Part shown: positions 10,116 to 21,800 of the stretch, one piece after another | Layout of the letters: each line of letters opens with the position of its first letter | Position numbering within the stretch: the first letter of the stretch is position 1 | Translations under genes and position numbers: made by a program | The notes under the pieces: model-generated | The model's database searches: none | What the model was told of the DNA's origin: nothing | What the model saw: the letters and a program-made list of their open reading frames with translations, nothing else | Assembly: GCA_905221605.1 (NCBI GenBank) | Contig: CAJNDS010002367.1 | Location: forward strand, 402,067-466,066 | DNA length: 64,000 nt | Source of the DNA: Symbiodinium natans | Taxonomy: Eukaryota; Sar; Dinophyceae; Suessiales; Symbiodiniaceae | Reading direction: 5' to 3'

Positions 10116-11989
10116 TCAAGAAGATTGCAGCACACATGATGGATGCCGGAGTCCTTACTCCGCTTCTTGCCGCTGGCCTAAAAGCATTTCGTGTTGGAGG
10201 AACCTGACTGGCTACATTCACGAGAAAAGTTGCACGTTGAAGAAGTGTCTGGTGACAGGAACACGTGTTGACGTTGATATTCTCCCTGATTGGATCCTAC
10301 CCAACCCAGCACAGCAGGCATGACATAGTACTTTGATCGTAATCGTAATTAAAGATATTACTAGCAGAAGCAGCAGAGCAGGTCATGCTGAGTTCCAGCC
10401 ACGAAGCTTGCCTCCGGCTCAGATGATCTCAGAGTTTATGCCCCAGTGGTTCGTAGGAGGGAATTTGAATAAGGTTTGCCAGGGATCATACGTCACAAGG
10501 TGCCTACTTCCCAATTCCTTGGACGAACTAGTACAGTACTGTACGAGTTTGTGTTTTGCATGCCTACGGGAGGTTGAGTCAACACAGGCTCCGGCTTTCA
10601 GGGGGGGTTGCAGAAGGAGCAACCGATCGAGATTCGGTGCTTCTCCCGCTCCACGTCGGTTTAGGGTTTAGGGTTTAGGGTTCAGGGTATAGGGGGAACC
10701 ATGAAGTGCTCGGCATGTCCGAAGCTGCGTCCTCTTTGCCGTAAAGCTTCGACGCAGCGGCCATGCAGAGTATGGCAACCTTCTAAAAAGGCATCTAGTG
10801 GCTGCTTTGCAAGAGCCTCAAAGCCCAGACCGCAGCATGCTTCCACATGTCAAGTCTTCCGCAGTTGCGAGTTCTTGGTAGCGCATGTTGATCCCATATA
10901 GAGACTATTCAGGTGGGGCCAATGCGGCCCGGGTCCTGGTGTTGCTTGCCGCCACAGGGCGCACATCAGCAGCGATGCTGGCCTCAGGCCTCCGATTGCT
11001 CTTGGGGAACCCCGCTTGGGCTTGCCAACGTTGTGGTGCAAATTCCCCCAAATCCATGGGAGCCTCACTCTGCAGAAGTGCCGGATCCGCGGGTTTCAGG
11101 ATACTTCGTTGCCTCGCTTCTGCGTTTCGGGAATAGCCCCTAGACCACATGGCATCGTCTGGGGCGGAGCTCGACTGACTGGATCAAATCCTGGTGTGAA
11201 GGGAGGGCCGCGCACGCAAATCGTTGTCTACTGTGGCCGTGGCTGATGGTATTGGCACATACTGGCACCGTGTTCGAGATTGCGTTCCCACCCCAGACTC
11301 GAGCAAATCTTGGGATCATCCGGCTTGTGGTTGATAGAGTCCATGCAAACCTTGAAGCAACAAAAACTGCCTGTGCAGAAGGCAGCAAGTGCAGTAATCA
11401 GTAACTCAAAGATCAATGAAACCAAACCTCCTGCCACACCTACCTAGTAGTAGAGTAGGTAACCTTTAACCTTTTTGGGATAATAGAATCCCCTTATAAT
11501 CCTAAAGGTTAAACTTTAGTTCCCCCAGGTTACTGGACAACTAAGCTTAAGCTGTTCCAGGCATCCTTCGCCACCTCGTCGAGCAGCTTCGTGCACCGAG
11601 CACCAGCGCGCATAGCGAGCGACTGGCGAGGGTGCTGCAGGTCAGGGCCTAAGGAGCACTTAGTAGGGGGAGTCTTGTATCAGGGTTTGTGGGAAGTCGG
11701 GCTGCGCTCTAGAGAGTTTCCTGGTTCCGATTCCTGAATGCCCGAGTAAGAGCCAGCAGTCCCAGCCCGACTAGTGCTTTGCTCGCCCCGAAACCATAGA
11801 CCCTGCGGCCCAGTTCCCCCCAGACCGATGTGCGAGCTGCGGCAGGCACTGGCCAAGTTCAATCGAAGCGAGATGGAACTCGAGCTGTCGCAAGAGAGTG
11901 GGCAGGAGCTTCTGAAGCTTGTCCTGCACAGATTGACCAGGCGCACGTACGTATTTGCAGCACCTGATTCGAGGCAAGCCCGATGAGAA
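10116..11989 (+). CDS. Helical-repeat (armadillo-like) exons, second block
   Basis: Plus-strand coding pieces: about 10117-10215 (FKKIAAHMMDAGVLTPLLAA, armadillo-like), 10705-10880 (a 58-codon open frame with RSCVLFAVKLRRSGHAEYGN), about 10914-11010 (ARVLVLLAATGRTSAAMLAS), 11557-11640 (GILRHLVEQLRAPSTSAHSE, ending at CAG/GTCAGG) and about 11829-11955 (MCELRQALAKFNRSEMELEL). The leucine and alanine pattern and the phrase AAHMMDAGVLTPLL fit armadillo helices. The exons could be the continuation of the gene starting at 4586, with the minus-strand gene lying inside it, or a separate gene. Exact joins are not settled. Confidence 0.5.
11448..11556 (+). mobile_element. Introner-like element, family B, copy 1
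   Basis: Begins GTAGTAGAGTAGGTAACCTT and ends TTCCCCCAGGTTACTGGACA followed by ACTAAGC. The exon GILRHLVEQL starts after the next CAG at 11556. Copy 2 at 20472-20609 has the same start, the same AAGGTTA-TTTA-TTCCCCCAGG-TACTGGACAACTAAGC end and the same position just before an acceptor. Confidence 0.7.
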
Positions 11990-11999
11990 AGACTTTTGT

Positions 12000-14900
12000 T
12001 GGCGTCTAGTGCTCATAATATGCCGTCATAGGGTTTTGCGATGCTTTGGCTGTCCCAGGGCCAAGCCAATAATGAGCTAGTAAGAGTTCGAGGCGGTGCT
12101 GTGGTGTGTAGGTGTAGGTCAGGGCACATGATAAGAGGCTTCAGAGACAGCTCCGCCTGTTCGAGCTATTTCGGGTGCCACTATCAAAAAAAGATGAGAT
12201 TTCAGGGATGGCATCTTTAGTATGGAGCGCCTCTGAGAGCACATGTATTGCTATGATTATGATTACTATTAACAAAGTAAGTATTTCCATGCGCTTCGGA
12301 GTGGAGAGACATACAGGCTAGGATGCTCGACAGGAACCCTCCGACAATGCCTCCAGCGTGCTTCGCACCCCCTCCACGCCTCCCTTGATAAGAGAAAGAT
12401 CCCCCCAGTGCAGAGAGACTTGAACCATGACGGGCTGAAACACTGGAACCGGAAATCGAACCCATCACCTGCCGCAACCGCCTGCAAGTGAACAAGCGTT
12501 CTTCAGACAACATCTGCAGCGGTGGCTGCATGAGGTGATACTGGATCAAGATTCTTGAGAAATCCTTTCTTTTTGAACACGGCTTCGGAAGCTTTCCCTG
12601 AGCAAAAAAAAGAGCAAGCACTTTTTGAACCGCCTCTGAAATTCTGCCATCTAGAGAGGAGTAGGAGGGATGGGAAGCTTGAGAGAATCCGAGGCTGGCG
12701 GCCTTGCAGAAAGAACAGGACCGGAATCCGGCACCACTCAAGGCCGGAGCTGGTGGGGGGGGGGGGGGGGGAGCCATCTCACCTACTCTTGGCCTGCTTG
12801 TCTGTTGTGTGGACAATGTGTGGACTCTGTCCTCAAGCCTGCATCTGCAGTTCGGGGCTAAAAACCCGGATGCCTGCAGGTGGAGAAGCCCCGGCCTCCA
12901 ATGACGGGCAAAGGCCATGCCCCGCTGATGACTCCTATAGCCAAGGGAGTTGGATGAAGGTTCCCTTGCGTCCAGGTCTTAAGCCCATGGGTTCGATAGA
13001 GCAACCTGCGAATTCCTAGAGGTTTCTCAGCCTCGTTCTAGAGCCATACTTGACAGCCCGGCCCACAGCTTGAAAGCGTGTCGTAGTAGAAGGGCTTTCG
13101 GCGTTCAGGGAAGAGTGGAATGCTCCAACACACTGACCCCAGATCCTTCCCTGAGTCATGTCTTTGCCCTGCCGAATCGTGTCCCCGAGCATCCTGAAGA
13201 AGCCTGCCCATCATGAAGATGTCTGATGTCTCGCGATGCATGGCTCCTGAGATTTCTGAGATTGCTGTTGGGGTGGCGCAAGACAACTCAAAGGACAACA
13301 TGTTCAATTAAGCAGCGGCGGAAAGTTGAAAGTCGAAACTGGCCGAGAAATCAGATGCCCCCGAAGTTGCTAGAAAGCTGCCTGCAGTCCCCCATGGCGC
13401 GGCAGAGAGAGAGAGAGAGAGAGAGTCCCCTTGAAGTCGGTGGCCCCCCTGTGCAAGAGCGCCAGGTCAGGTCACCGTCCTCCCAATGTTATCGAAGCTG
13501 TCCCTTGGTCTGCAACTTTCACTTGCCCGGGTGCCGCTTTTGGACTAGCTCCTCAAAGCTTATAGTGCCCGCTTCGGGAAAAAATGGAAACCTCAAGGGG
13601 TCGTTTTGCTGAGGGTGCTTCCGCAAGCCTTGCTAAAGCCCCCCCCCCCCCCCTACTGGTAGTCGCATTTCGCTGTGAGCGGATCTTTGGGTCTCAGCCA
13701 GGCCATTGAATGGAATAGAGTTCTACAAGGGTTTAGGGTTAAGGGTTTAGGAGTAATGTGCTCTTGAGTTCAGGATACGAGTAGAGGTAGCCTAAGTCTG
13801 ACCTGAATAGAAGTACGAAGTACTCAAGCCGTGACCCCCTGGCACTTGCCGACCACCCACCTCGTGGCCTCAGTTACTGTACTAGCCAAAGCCGAACCAA
13901 AGGGATACAGCAGCAACAAGGGGGGTTTACGATATTTTGGGTACCTTATCGGGGTTCTTTTATAAGGGGATTCTCTACTTTTGGGGTTTATATAGGGACC
14001 CCTATTATAAGACCTCGGCCCAGGAAGTCGGGAAGAAAGATGCTTCCCATGGACACCATCATCCGCACTCCGCGAAAGCTTCCAGCGGGGGCTGCACCGC
14101 TACCCCCACTGCACTGCTTCTACTGAGCACACATCTCGTGCGCTCAGTACCGAATGAATCGCTTCCATCAGTTGGCAGGAGGCTTCTCCTTCCCGAAAGC
14201 CTTAAATCCTGAAACTCGATAAAACCCCCTAAACGGACGCCTTGCCAGACCTTTCCTGGCCTGGGAAAGTCGTAGAACGCCCGGCGCCTAAGGCGCAGTT
14301 ATAGCTCGTACTCAGTACGCTTTTGGCGCGAGGCCACGTTAGGCTTGGTGCTCTTTAGGGTATAGTGTTTAGGGTTTATGCACGCCCGCTGCCAAAGGGT
14401 TTAGGGTTTGGGGTCAAGTGGTGCCCGTATGCATGCCATGCATGGGCTGAGCCCTGTATGAAGCCTCTGCAAGGGTTGCTGCTCCCAGCTAGCTTGTCCG
14501 AGACTGGGTTCAAAAGGGGGAGGTTAGGGTTAAATGCCGATGGCACTTCATCTGCCCAAGCACTGAGACATGTCCTCGCTCGTTGCCCTTTAGCTCTTTT
14601 TGCCAAATGACTTGGATTGCGCACAGTCAGAGCATGCTCAAGACTCAAACCAAAGCATGAATGGGCTAAACAAGTTCCAGGCACGGGCTGATCAAAGCGC
14701 TCTGAACTGCTCGCCAAGTCAGCCGTAACATTGCACAACGGTAATCGTGGCCGACCGGCCACCACCGATATGATAAAAGTATTGGTTGCGTGGCAGCTGG
14801 CTACTCACTCAAAGATCGGAACTTTCTTGCACGATTGATCCTCGGTCACTGAGTGGCGTTTTATAGGGATGAGGAAGGCACTGCAAAGCTGCAGAGATTA
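12000..14900. other. Gene-poor region with doubtful minus-strand exons
   Basis: A minus-strand frame at 12918-12217 is open for 233 codons but crosses a poly-G tract, read as polyproline. Its central part (SSLDGRISEAVQKVLALFFA) could be coding. A second minus-strand frame, 13307-about 13190, reads SEISGAMHRETSDIFMMGRL, vaguely like the SDIF-G-LL helix of a protein kinase, without an APE motif. A poly-C tract sits at 13638-13654, a GA dinucleotide run at 13406-13424, and a family F element at 13921-14012. No gene is called. Confidence 0.35.
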
Positions 14901-17900
14901 ATGGGGTCCTGGGGGGGGGGGGGGGGGAGTCACGAAGATGGTGCAAACTAGGGCTTGAGCTTAGTCACTGGCTCAGTCCTGCTTGGAGCTTCATGGGCTC
15001 TTAAAGCCAGGGTTGTAAGTGAGGTAACGATAGTTTTACTTGGCTATCACCATAATACCCCACTTGCATCTGCCCGTGAACTTCCAAGTAAGGCCACACT
15101 TTGACTCGAATTGTTCACATGAATCCGGCGGCCTGCCGCGCGGATAGACCGTCCGACGTGGCGCAGCTTGCACCGCATAAATACGCATCATGCGCAGTAG
15201 TTGTTTAGCACAAAAGCTGGAGAAATTGAGCTTTCGCTGCTCTGCTGTAGCAGCTACATCAGGCATTGCAAGCACAAATGCGCACGCGCTCACTTGCATG
15301 CGCGCACGCCTGGTTTTGCACACTCATGCATGCTGGCCTACAGGCTTCCACACTTGCCGTGCAGTAGCACGCATGCTTCGCCACAATTTTCACGGGAAAT
15401 GCTGCTCGTTTCCATTCTCTAGCATTGCGCACGCGCATGAATAAACCCTAAGCCCTACAAAGCCACATGGCCCAAAACCTACAGCACATAGCTGAACCAT
15501 TTAACCTTCGACACCCCTAAAGAACTCAAAAAACCCTAAAACCCAGCCAAGACCCGAATGCTAAACCCAACAGCCCGCTACACCAGGCCCCGCAACCCCA
15601 AGATTTTCTGGTGAACTCCACGACGACAAGCACCCGCGGTGCCTTCCATTATGTGCTGGAGCGCTCAGTGCGAGCCTGCATATCGGGGAACACCTCGACA
15701 ACTTTAAGAGAGTTTCCTGCCTACATTTGCCTACCGAACTCGGGGCTGAAAGCCCCGTGGAACCGAAAGGCCCAAATTTGGGCGGTACCTCTTCAGGCAG
15801 CTCCTGTAAGGATGCCTGTTCGGTCTAGAGATGTTGAGCATAGATGCCAAACTGCAGCAACCACTGCCGCTGAGGGCTTAGAAAGCTGCCGGACACGGCA
15901 AGTTGAATCACAAATGTGCGGATGCCATTTCCTTTCCTGTGACAGTTTTGGGAGTGCCATGGTCAATTCGTTCGTTGTTGCCCCCTTCCCCATGGAATCC
16001 CATGGACGTCCACAGCAGAAAAGGTGGTCTGGGGGGGGGGGGGGGGGGCGGGGCGGACACAAAATTGGGCGTGAAAAGCTCGTTTGTTTGGGAATTCGGC
16101 GTTTTGCTTTTGCAGGATTGGGTGCCGCATTTTCTTGTTGGTCACAATGGTTGTTTCGTCTTCGTTTTGGGAAAAGAGGAACAATACCTAAGCCCCTTAA
16201 AAACAAGGGGTGGCAATACATGGGTGAAAAAACATGCAGGGAAAAAATGGCAGCAAGCAATTACAGCGTCAAACTTCGAACCAGAACTACGAAACCCTAA
16301 AGCCTAAACAGGAAAATCAAAACAACAACATAGAGGCAACACCATGCTCCGCAACATTCTTCCGAAGACTGCAATAGAAACACAGTTGTGAAGTTCGGAC
16401 GAATTCCTGCCCTTAAGAATTGAGTTATGACAGGCAGCTTCGTGTTTTCACGTCTATCTTGGCCGCAACCCTCTTCAAAAAGTGGTTTTGAGTTCCTCCC
16501 GGATGTGTGGTGTTGTCGGCACCGTTTTTGCCACCGTCACACGTTTTCGATTTCCCGCGGACTGCACCCTGACAGCTGTTTCGGGCCGTCACGACTAAGT
16601 CCTAAGTACGAGATTTTGTTGCATGTCTTCAAGAGTTCGGTACCTTGCAACTGCAGCCTTGGGGCTGGATAGGAAACAAAACCGCAATGATTCATGTCGA
16701 GAAGTGGTCTACTTCTGCTGGATGGGCTGTTGAAGCAAGCAGTTGAGCAAGCTTTTCATGCTGCTACCAACTGACAGGCAACGTGGCGAGCATCATCATC
16801 GAACTTGCATGTAAACCGCGCGCGCCATGTAGATACCAGCTGCTGCCACTATGTTGCGCGAAGCCGTGGCCGCCGGCATGTGGCGCGTAGACAGGCTCAT
16901 CAATCGGTGCTGTGTGCACGCATGAAATTTCCAGTACATTGATTTAAAAAATGACTTGTTAAACCTTCAACCCTAGTTTTCCAGATGCCCCATATGGTCA
17001 GGCTTGCGTTGCTGTGCTCGGTAGCTTTGACCGCCGCTTGGTACCAGGACCGAACGATGGGGCTGTAAAGGGGCTGCAAAGCTGTAGTTTTCACAAAAGC
17101 ATAGAAACTATTACGAATATTATATTATACAAAATGTAATACATAATGCAGTATAAAAAGTACAGTACTATCTGGTAGATAGTATAGGGCATAATACGTA
17201 TAATCTAGAATCTACAACCTATTATTAACAATCTATAACCTTCAGTCTATACTCGAAAACCTAAATCCATACTGCATAAAGTATTAATGAAATATACAAA
17301 ACACAATGAATACAATATATATATATATATTATAAAATATATAATATCTAATTTATAGTATACAACATGCAATATACAAAATTGGCATGCATGGTTCAAG
17401 CACACTGCAGGACTCGATCATCGAGCTGGTGAGGCTGTGGGGTATTGTCAGCGGGGGCCATGTTTTCATGTGCTCACAACAGCTTATTTAGGGTTTAGGG
17501 TTAGGGTTTAGGGTTTAGGGTTTAGGGTCTAGGGTCTAGGGTTTAGGGTTTAGGGTTTAGGGTTTAGGGTTTAGGGTTTAGGGTTTAGGGTTTAGGGTTT
17601 AGGGTTTAGGGTTTAGGGTTTAGGGTTTAGGGACTGGCTCCAGACCACTGTAAGAAGAAGTGGATATCTGCCCAGGAGCACCCCTACAGCACTCCAGATG
17701 CGCACTGCAACAACCCTCCAGGATGACCCCCCAAAAACGCACTCCAGGATGACCCCGCAAAAAGCTACGAGATGTTTGCAGCGCGCGGAACCGGGAGTTG
17801 GGAACGCGCACGACGCCTCGGCGAGGGTTTTTCAGGAGGCCCTGCGCATGCACGCACGCGCGTCGGGGGTCCGAACCATCGGCTTGCTTTCTCTCAGGCA

Positions 17901-18870
17901 CTGCTCGGAGAATGTTGGACACTGGAACGTGGAAAAGGAGCCGAGTTGCCGAGCTACGCCACAACAGCAGCTTGCGCAACCTGGCCGACCACCCACAAAC
18001 TGCAACCGCTCTGATTCTAATGCCTCAAGCTGCGGCAAAAAAACAAAAACAGGCGGCCCTACTCCAGTCACCAAACCCTATACAAACCCTATATCAACCC
18101 TAAACAAGCCCTCTACGAACCCTATATCAACCCTATACGAACCCTCTACAAACCCTATATCAACCCTCTACAAACTACAAACCCTCTACAAAGCCTATGT
18201 CAACCCGATACAAACCCTCTACAAACCCTCTATCAACCCAAACCCTAAACCCTACACCCTGCACCCTAAACCCTAAACCCTAAACCCTATAAGCCCTAAA
18301 CCCTATAAGTCCTAAGCCCTAAGCCCGAAGAGGCGGCTCCTGGCCTCAGACGCCCGCGTAAAACGCGCGGAAGCTCTCCGGTCGGGACGGCGGCTCAAGG
18401 TTCCGCCAAGGGGAGTTTGGTGCAGGGTGTCGGGTTTAGGGTTTAGGGTGTAGGGTGTAGGGTGAAGGGTGAAGGGTGTAGGGTTTAGGGTTTAGGGTTT
18501 AGGGTTTAGGGTTTAGGGTTTAAGGGAGGGAGGGGGGGGGGGACCGGGGTTGTAGGGTTTTAGGGTTGAAGGGTTTAGGGGTTTAGGGTTGTAGGGGTTT
18601 AGGGTTAGCATTAGTTAGAATGTTATAGAGGCCGATTTTTGGGTGAGCGGGGTTATTGAGGGCTTCGGAGGGGCGCAGGACGATTACGCGTTGCAGGGCT
18701 TCGTAGGGGTGCAGGACGATTGCGGGCGCACAGAGCTATTGGGGATAGTCCCGGTGTTTGTGGTGAAGCTTGGAAGTAAGGTTTGCGGATGTCTTGGGTT
18801 TTTCATCCCTTGGTGCCTTTTCTCTGGGCACAGGGGAGCCAAGGCAGTTGCTGAAATCTTCGCGGTCTTG
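14900..18870. other. Gene-poor, repeat-rich region
   Basis: Contents: poly-G runs near 14911-14927 and 16031-16048; AT-rich DNA at 17100-17380; a TTTAGGG array at 17489-17632; a degenerate C-rich tandem array of ACCCTCTACAA and ACCCTATATCA units at 18063-18310; and TTTAGGG at 18430-18530. A coding-like stretch at 18331-18420 (RLLASDARVKRAEALRSGRR) sits between the last two arrays, C-rich before and G-rich after, like a true exon, but cannot be assigned. Confidence 0.4.
17489..17632 (+). repeat. (TTTAGGG)n array
   Basis: About twenty TTTAGGG units with two TCTAGGG variants near 17526-17540. The longest near-perfect G-strand array in the left third of the window. Confidence 0.95.
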
Positions 18871-18889
18871 ACAGGGTCTTCCCCGCCAG

Positions 18890-21800
18890 GTTGCCATTCT
18901 GGGCGCGGGCATGGGCGGCAGTGCATCTTGTCAAAATAACCCTGACGGGACATGGAGGTTGTGCCCTGTCATGTCGCTGTATATACTATATTGCTACTGG
19001 TATATACGATATTAATTACTGTACATATATAATTATGCATTATAGGATGTTTTCATGTCAATCGTCTACCAAGGCCTTGGCTTTGTGGTTGCGCCTCTTG
19101 GCAGCAGTGAAGGTTTGATGGCCACATCTTCGGTTTCTTGATGAAGCTTCAAACTTCCTCGGTAGGCCTCTGGGACATTGTATGTTTTGCCTAATTGGGG
19201 TTGAAGAGAACCTTATTTGTTCATATTTTCAGAGGACCTAGCTTCCTCGGCCACCGAAAATCATGTTGGTAACCTACGCAAAACATAGGGAACGTTCAGG
19301 AAAATGCGATTGATCAACCCCACATATGAGGCGAATCCCTAAACCCTACACCCTAAAACCTAAACCCTGAACCCTATAACCCTAAACCCTATAACCCTAA
19401 ACCCTATAACCCTAAACCCTAAACCCTAAACCCATGTAGTTTTTGGGTGCACTCTCTCAGGCGACCTCTTCGGCGACCAGGCAGGGATGCCAGCTTTAAT
19501 GATTGGGGCTTGGGATGTTCCGCTATATACTGACAGTCCTCAAGTAGGGAACCCCTATTAGAATCTTCCCCTTTATACGAACAGTCCTTAGTAGGGATTA
19601 TATAGTGTCCTTAATAGGGATTCTACAGTACACCCTATTAGAATCCCCATTAAGGGCTGTTAGTCTAAGGGGGAACATCCCAAACTCAGGCTGCAGCAGG
19701 CAACTGCGAACACTCCCAGTCGGCAGTAAACTGAAATCTCTCCTCTGTTTCAAACGATGATTGTCAATTATTGTGGAATACACCATCGATGTTGCAGTGC
19801 AAAAAAATCACCGAGCTTCCTCTGAGACCCTAAACCCCAAACCCTAAACCCTAAACCCCAAACCGCCCCGGAGGTGGACATTGCTTTGTTCACCAATGGT
19901 TCCATTGGTGGCCGATGCCAGGCGGACAAGCACGGCGCACAATCAAGTCTTTGGGGTTTAGGGTTCAGGGTTTAGGGTTTAGGGTTTGGGGTTTGGGGTT
20001 TGGGGTTTAGGCTACCAATTGTTGAAAGAGTGGTTTGGCATGGCCCATGGCCGTGATGAGATGTACAATAAGCTTCGATGCACGTCTTTGAGTGGAGACC
20101 GTTCCCTCGATCGTGCTGCTTTTCCCACCGATGTCCGCAAACATGTGTCACGCAGCTGGAGCTAAAGTTCAGGAATCTGAACATACGGCCCCTATCACTG
20201 TTCCGTGCATCTCGAGTCAAGGCGTTGCCATGTGGTTCACTCGAGAATCAGGGACGTCTGAGAAGCGTGATTGGCATTGCTGTTCTGTCTACAGCTACGG
20301 GTGTATCCCTAAACCCTAAACCCTAAACCCTAAACCCTAAACCCCGATGGGGCTCCTCTTTTCCCGAGTGCATGAAGGCCTTGGAGCTGGATGGCCAGCA
20401 CTACGAGGCCACTGCCTAGCGCGTCTGAAGCCAGCGGCTTTCACTCTCCAGCCGTTGTCCACACACACCCGGTAGTAGAGTAGGTAGCTTTTTTACCGGT
20501 AGTAAAATCCCAGTAGGTAGTTTTTTACCTTTTTGGGGTAGTATATTTTTTCTTAGAATCCCAAAGGTTAGCCTTTAATTCCCCCAGGATACTGGACAAC
20601 TAAGCACAGGCTGGTGCCTCCATCATCTCGGAGGTGAATGTCCTTTTCAAGGACACCGCGCTCAGGGCACCGGTGTTGCTGGGTTCTGGGGTTCTCGGAT
20701 TCTTGGTGTGTTGTTTATCACTTCTTCTCCAGTGCCCCCCCCTTTTGCCCCGCCATATCATGGCTCAGAGTTTGCTAGAGAAGTTGTGCCTCCATCATCA
20801 TGGAACGCTCTCCTTGTACTCAATATCATGTCAACTGTGGATCATTCGTCCCTATCAAGGACTGTTTGCTGGTCGCCCCCTTCTCTGCTAAGACATGGCC
20901 TCTCCTCTGAGATTGATCAGCCCTTGGCAATCCGGATGTTTACCAATCCCAGCCAGCGACTGCACTCCCCAGACTCGATTTTCGCAGGCCTTGATGGGGC
21001 GCTTTTCGTTGAAGAAGCGCGAACTGCCCCGGCCCTGGATACTCACATGAAGATGTCTTAGATTTTTGAGTGGCTAAGATAGATGCTCCCCAAAACATGC
21101 GTGGGCGGCAGGTTGCATGACATTCGCCAGAGAACGCGTCCGTCTTCGAAACCGCGTGTCATCTGAGGTCCAAGTGCAACATGCCCCTGGCAGTGTTCAA
21201 CGGCACGCGCTTCCTTTTCAGCACCGCTAGTACAGCAGCTTTCTTGCAAGAATGGTTTCAGCTCTTCGGAGCTTCCCCTGGCGCATTCGCTGAGCAGGGT
21301 GGCTTCTGTCGTATCCTTATAGAAACTAATTATTATTTATTTTGACTTTTTGGCCTATATACACTGTAAGTGGATTGGTAACTTCTCCGGCGGTTCTAAA
21401 GGCAGCATGGCCGTTTTGTGCGAGCTGTTGCCACCGAGGCTGCCACGAGCGGCTGGAAGTTCGCCGCGCAGATGCTAAGCTTTTGGTGCCTTGTCCGAAA
21501 CCCTAGAACCTAAAACCTGCAGAACCGTCACCCTCTAAGGTTTGAACCATGGGCCCTGAGTAAGGTCCCGTACTCTTGCTTAATTTTAAAGGGATCCGAA
21601 GAATGGACCCTTCAGGCAGCCCAAATCTAGGGCCCATACTTCGGATTTCCCGAAAAAGCATAGAAAGCTGCTGGCAAAGTTTACCCCTAAATCCTAAACC
21701 TAAACCCTAAACCCCAAACCCTACACCCTAAATAAACCCTAAGGAAGCTGGGCTCACGCTTCGGTTTCCTGTCCCTGTTGCGGCTGAAGCGGCTGGCCAA

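Noticed and set aside
12428-12495. tRNA-like B box on the minus strand (GGGTTCGATTTCC)
   Set aside because: The neighbouring bases do not form a T stem or acceptor stem and no A box fits at the right distance.
12217-12918. 233-codon minus-strand frame
   Set aside because: Crosses a poly-G tract (polyproline) and has no family match; only its centre might be coding, so it is mentioned but not called as a gene.
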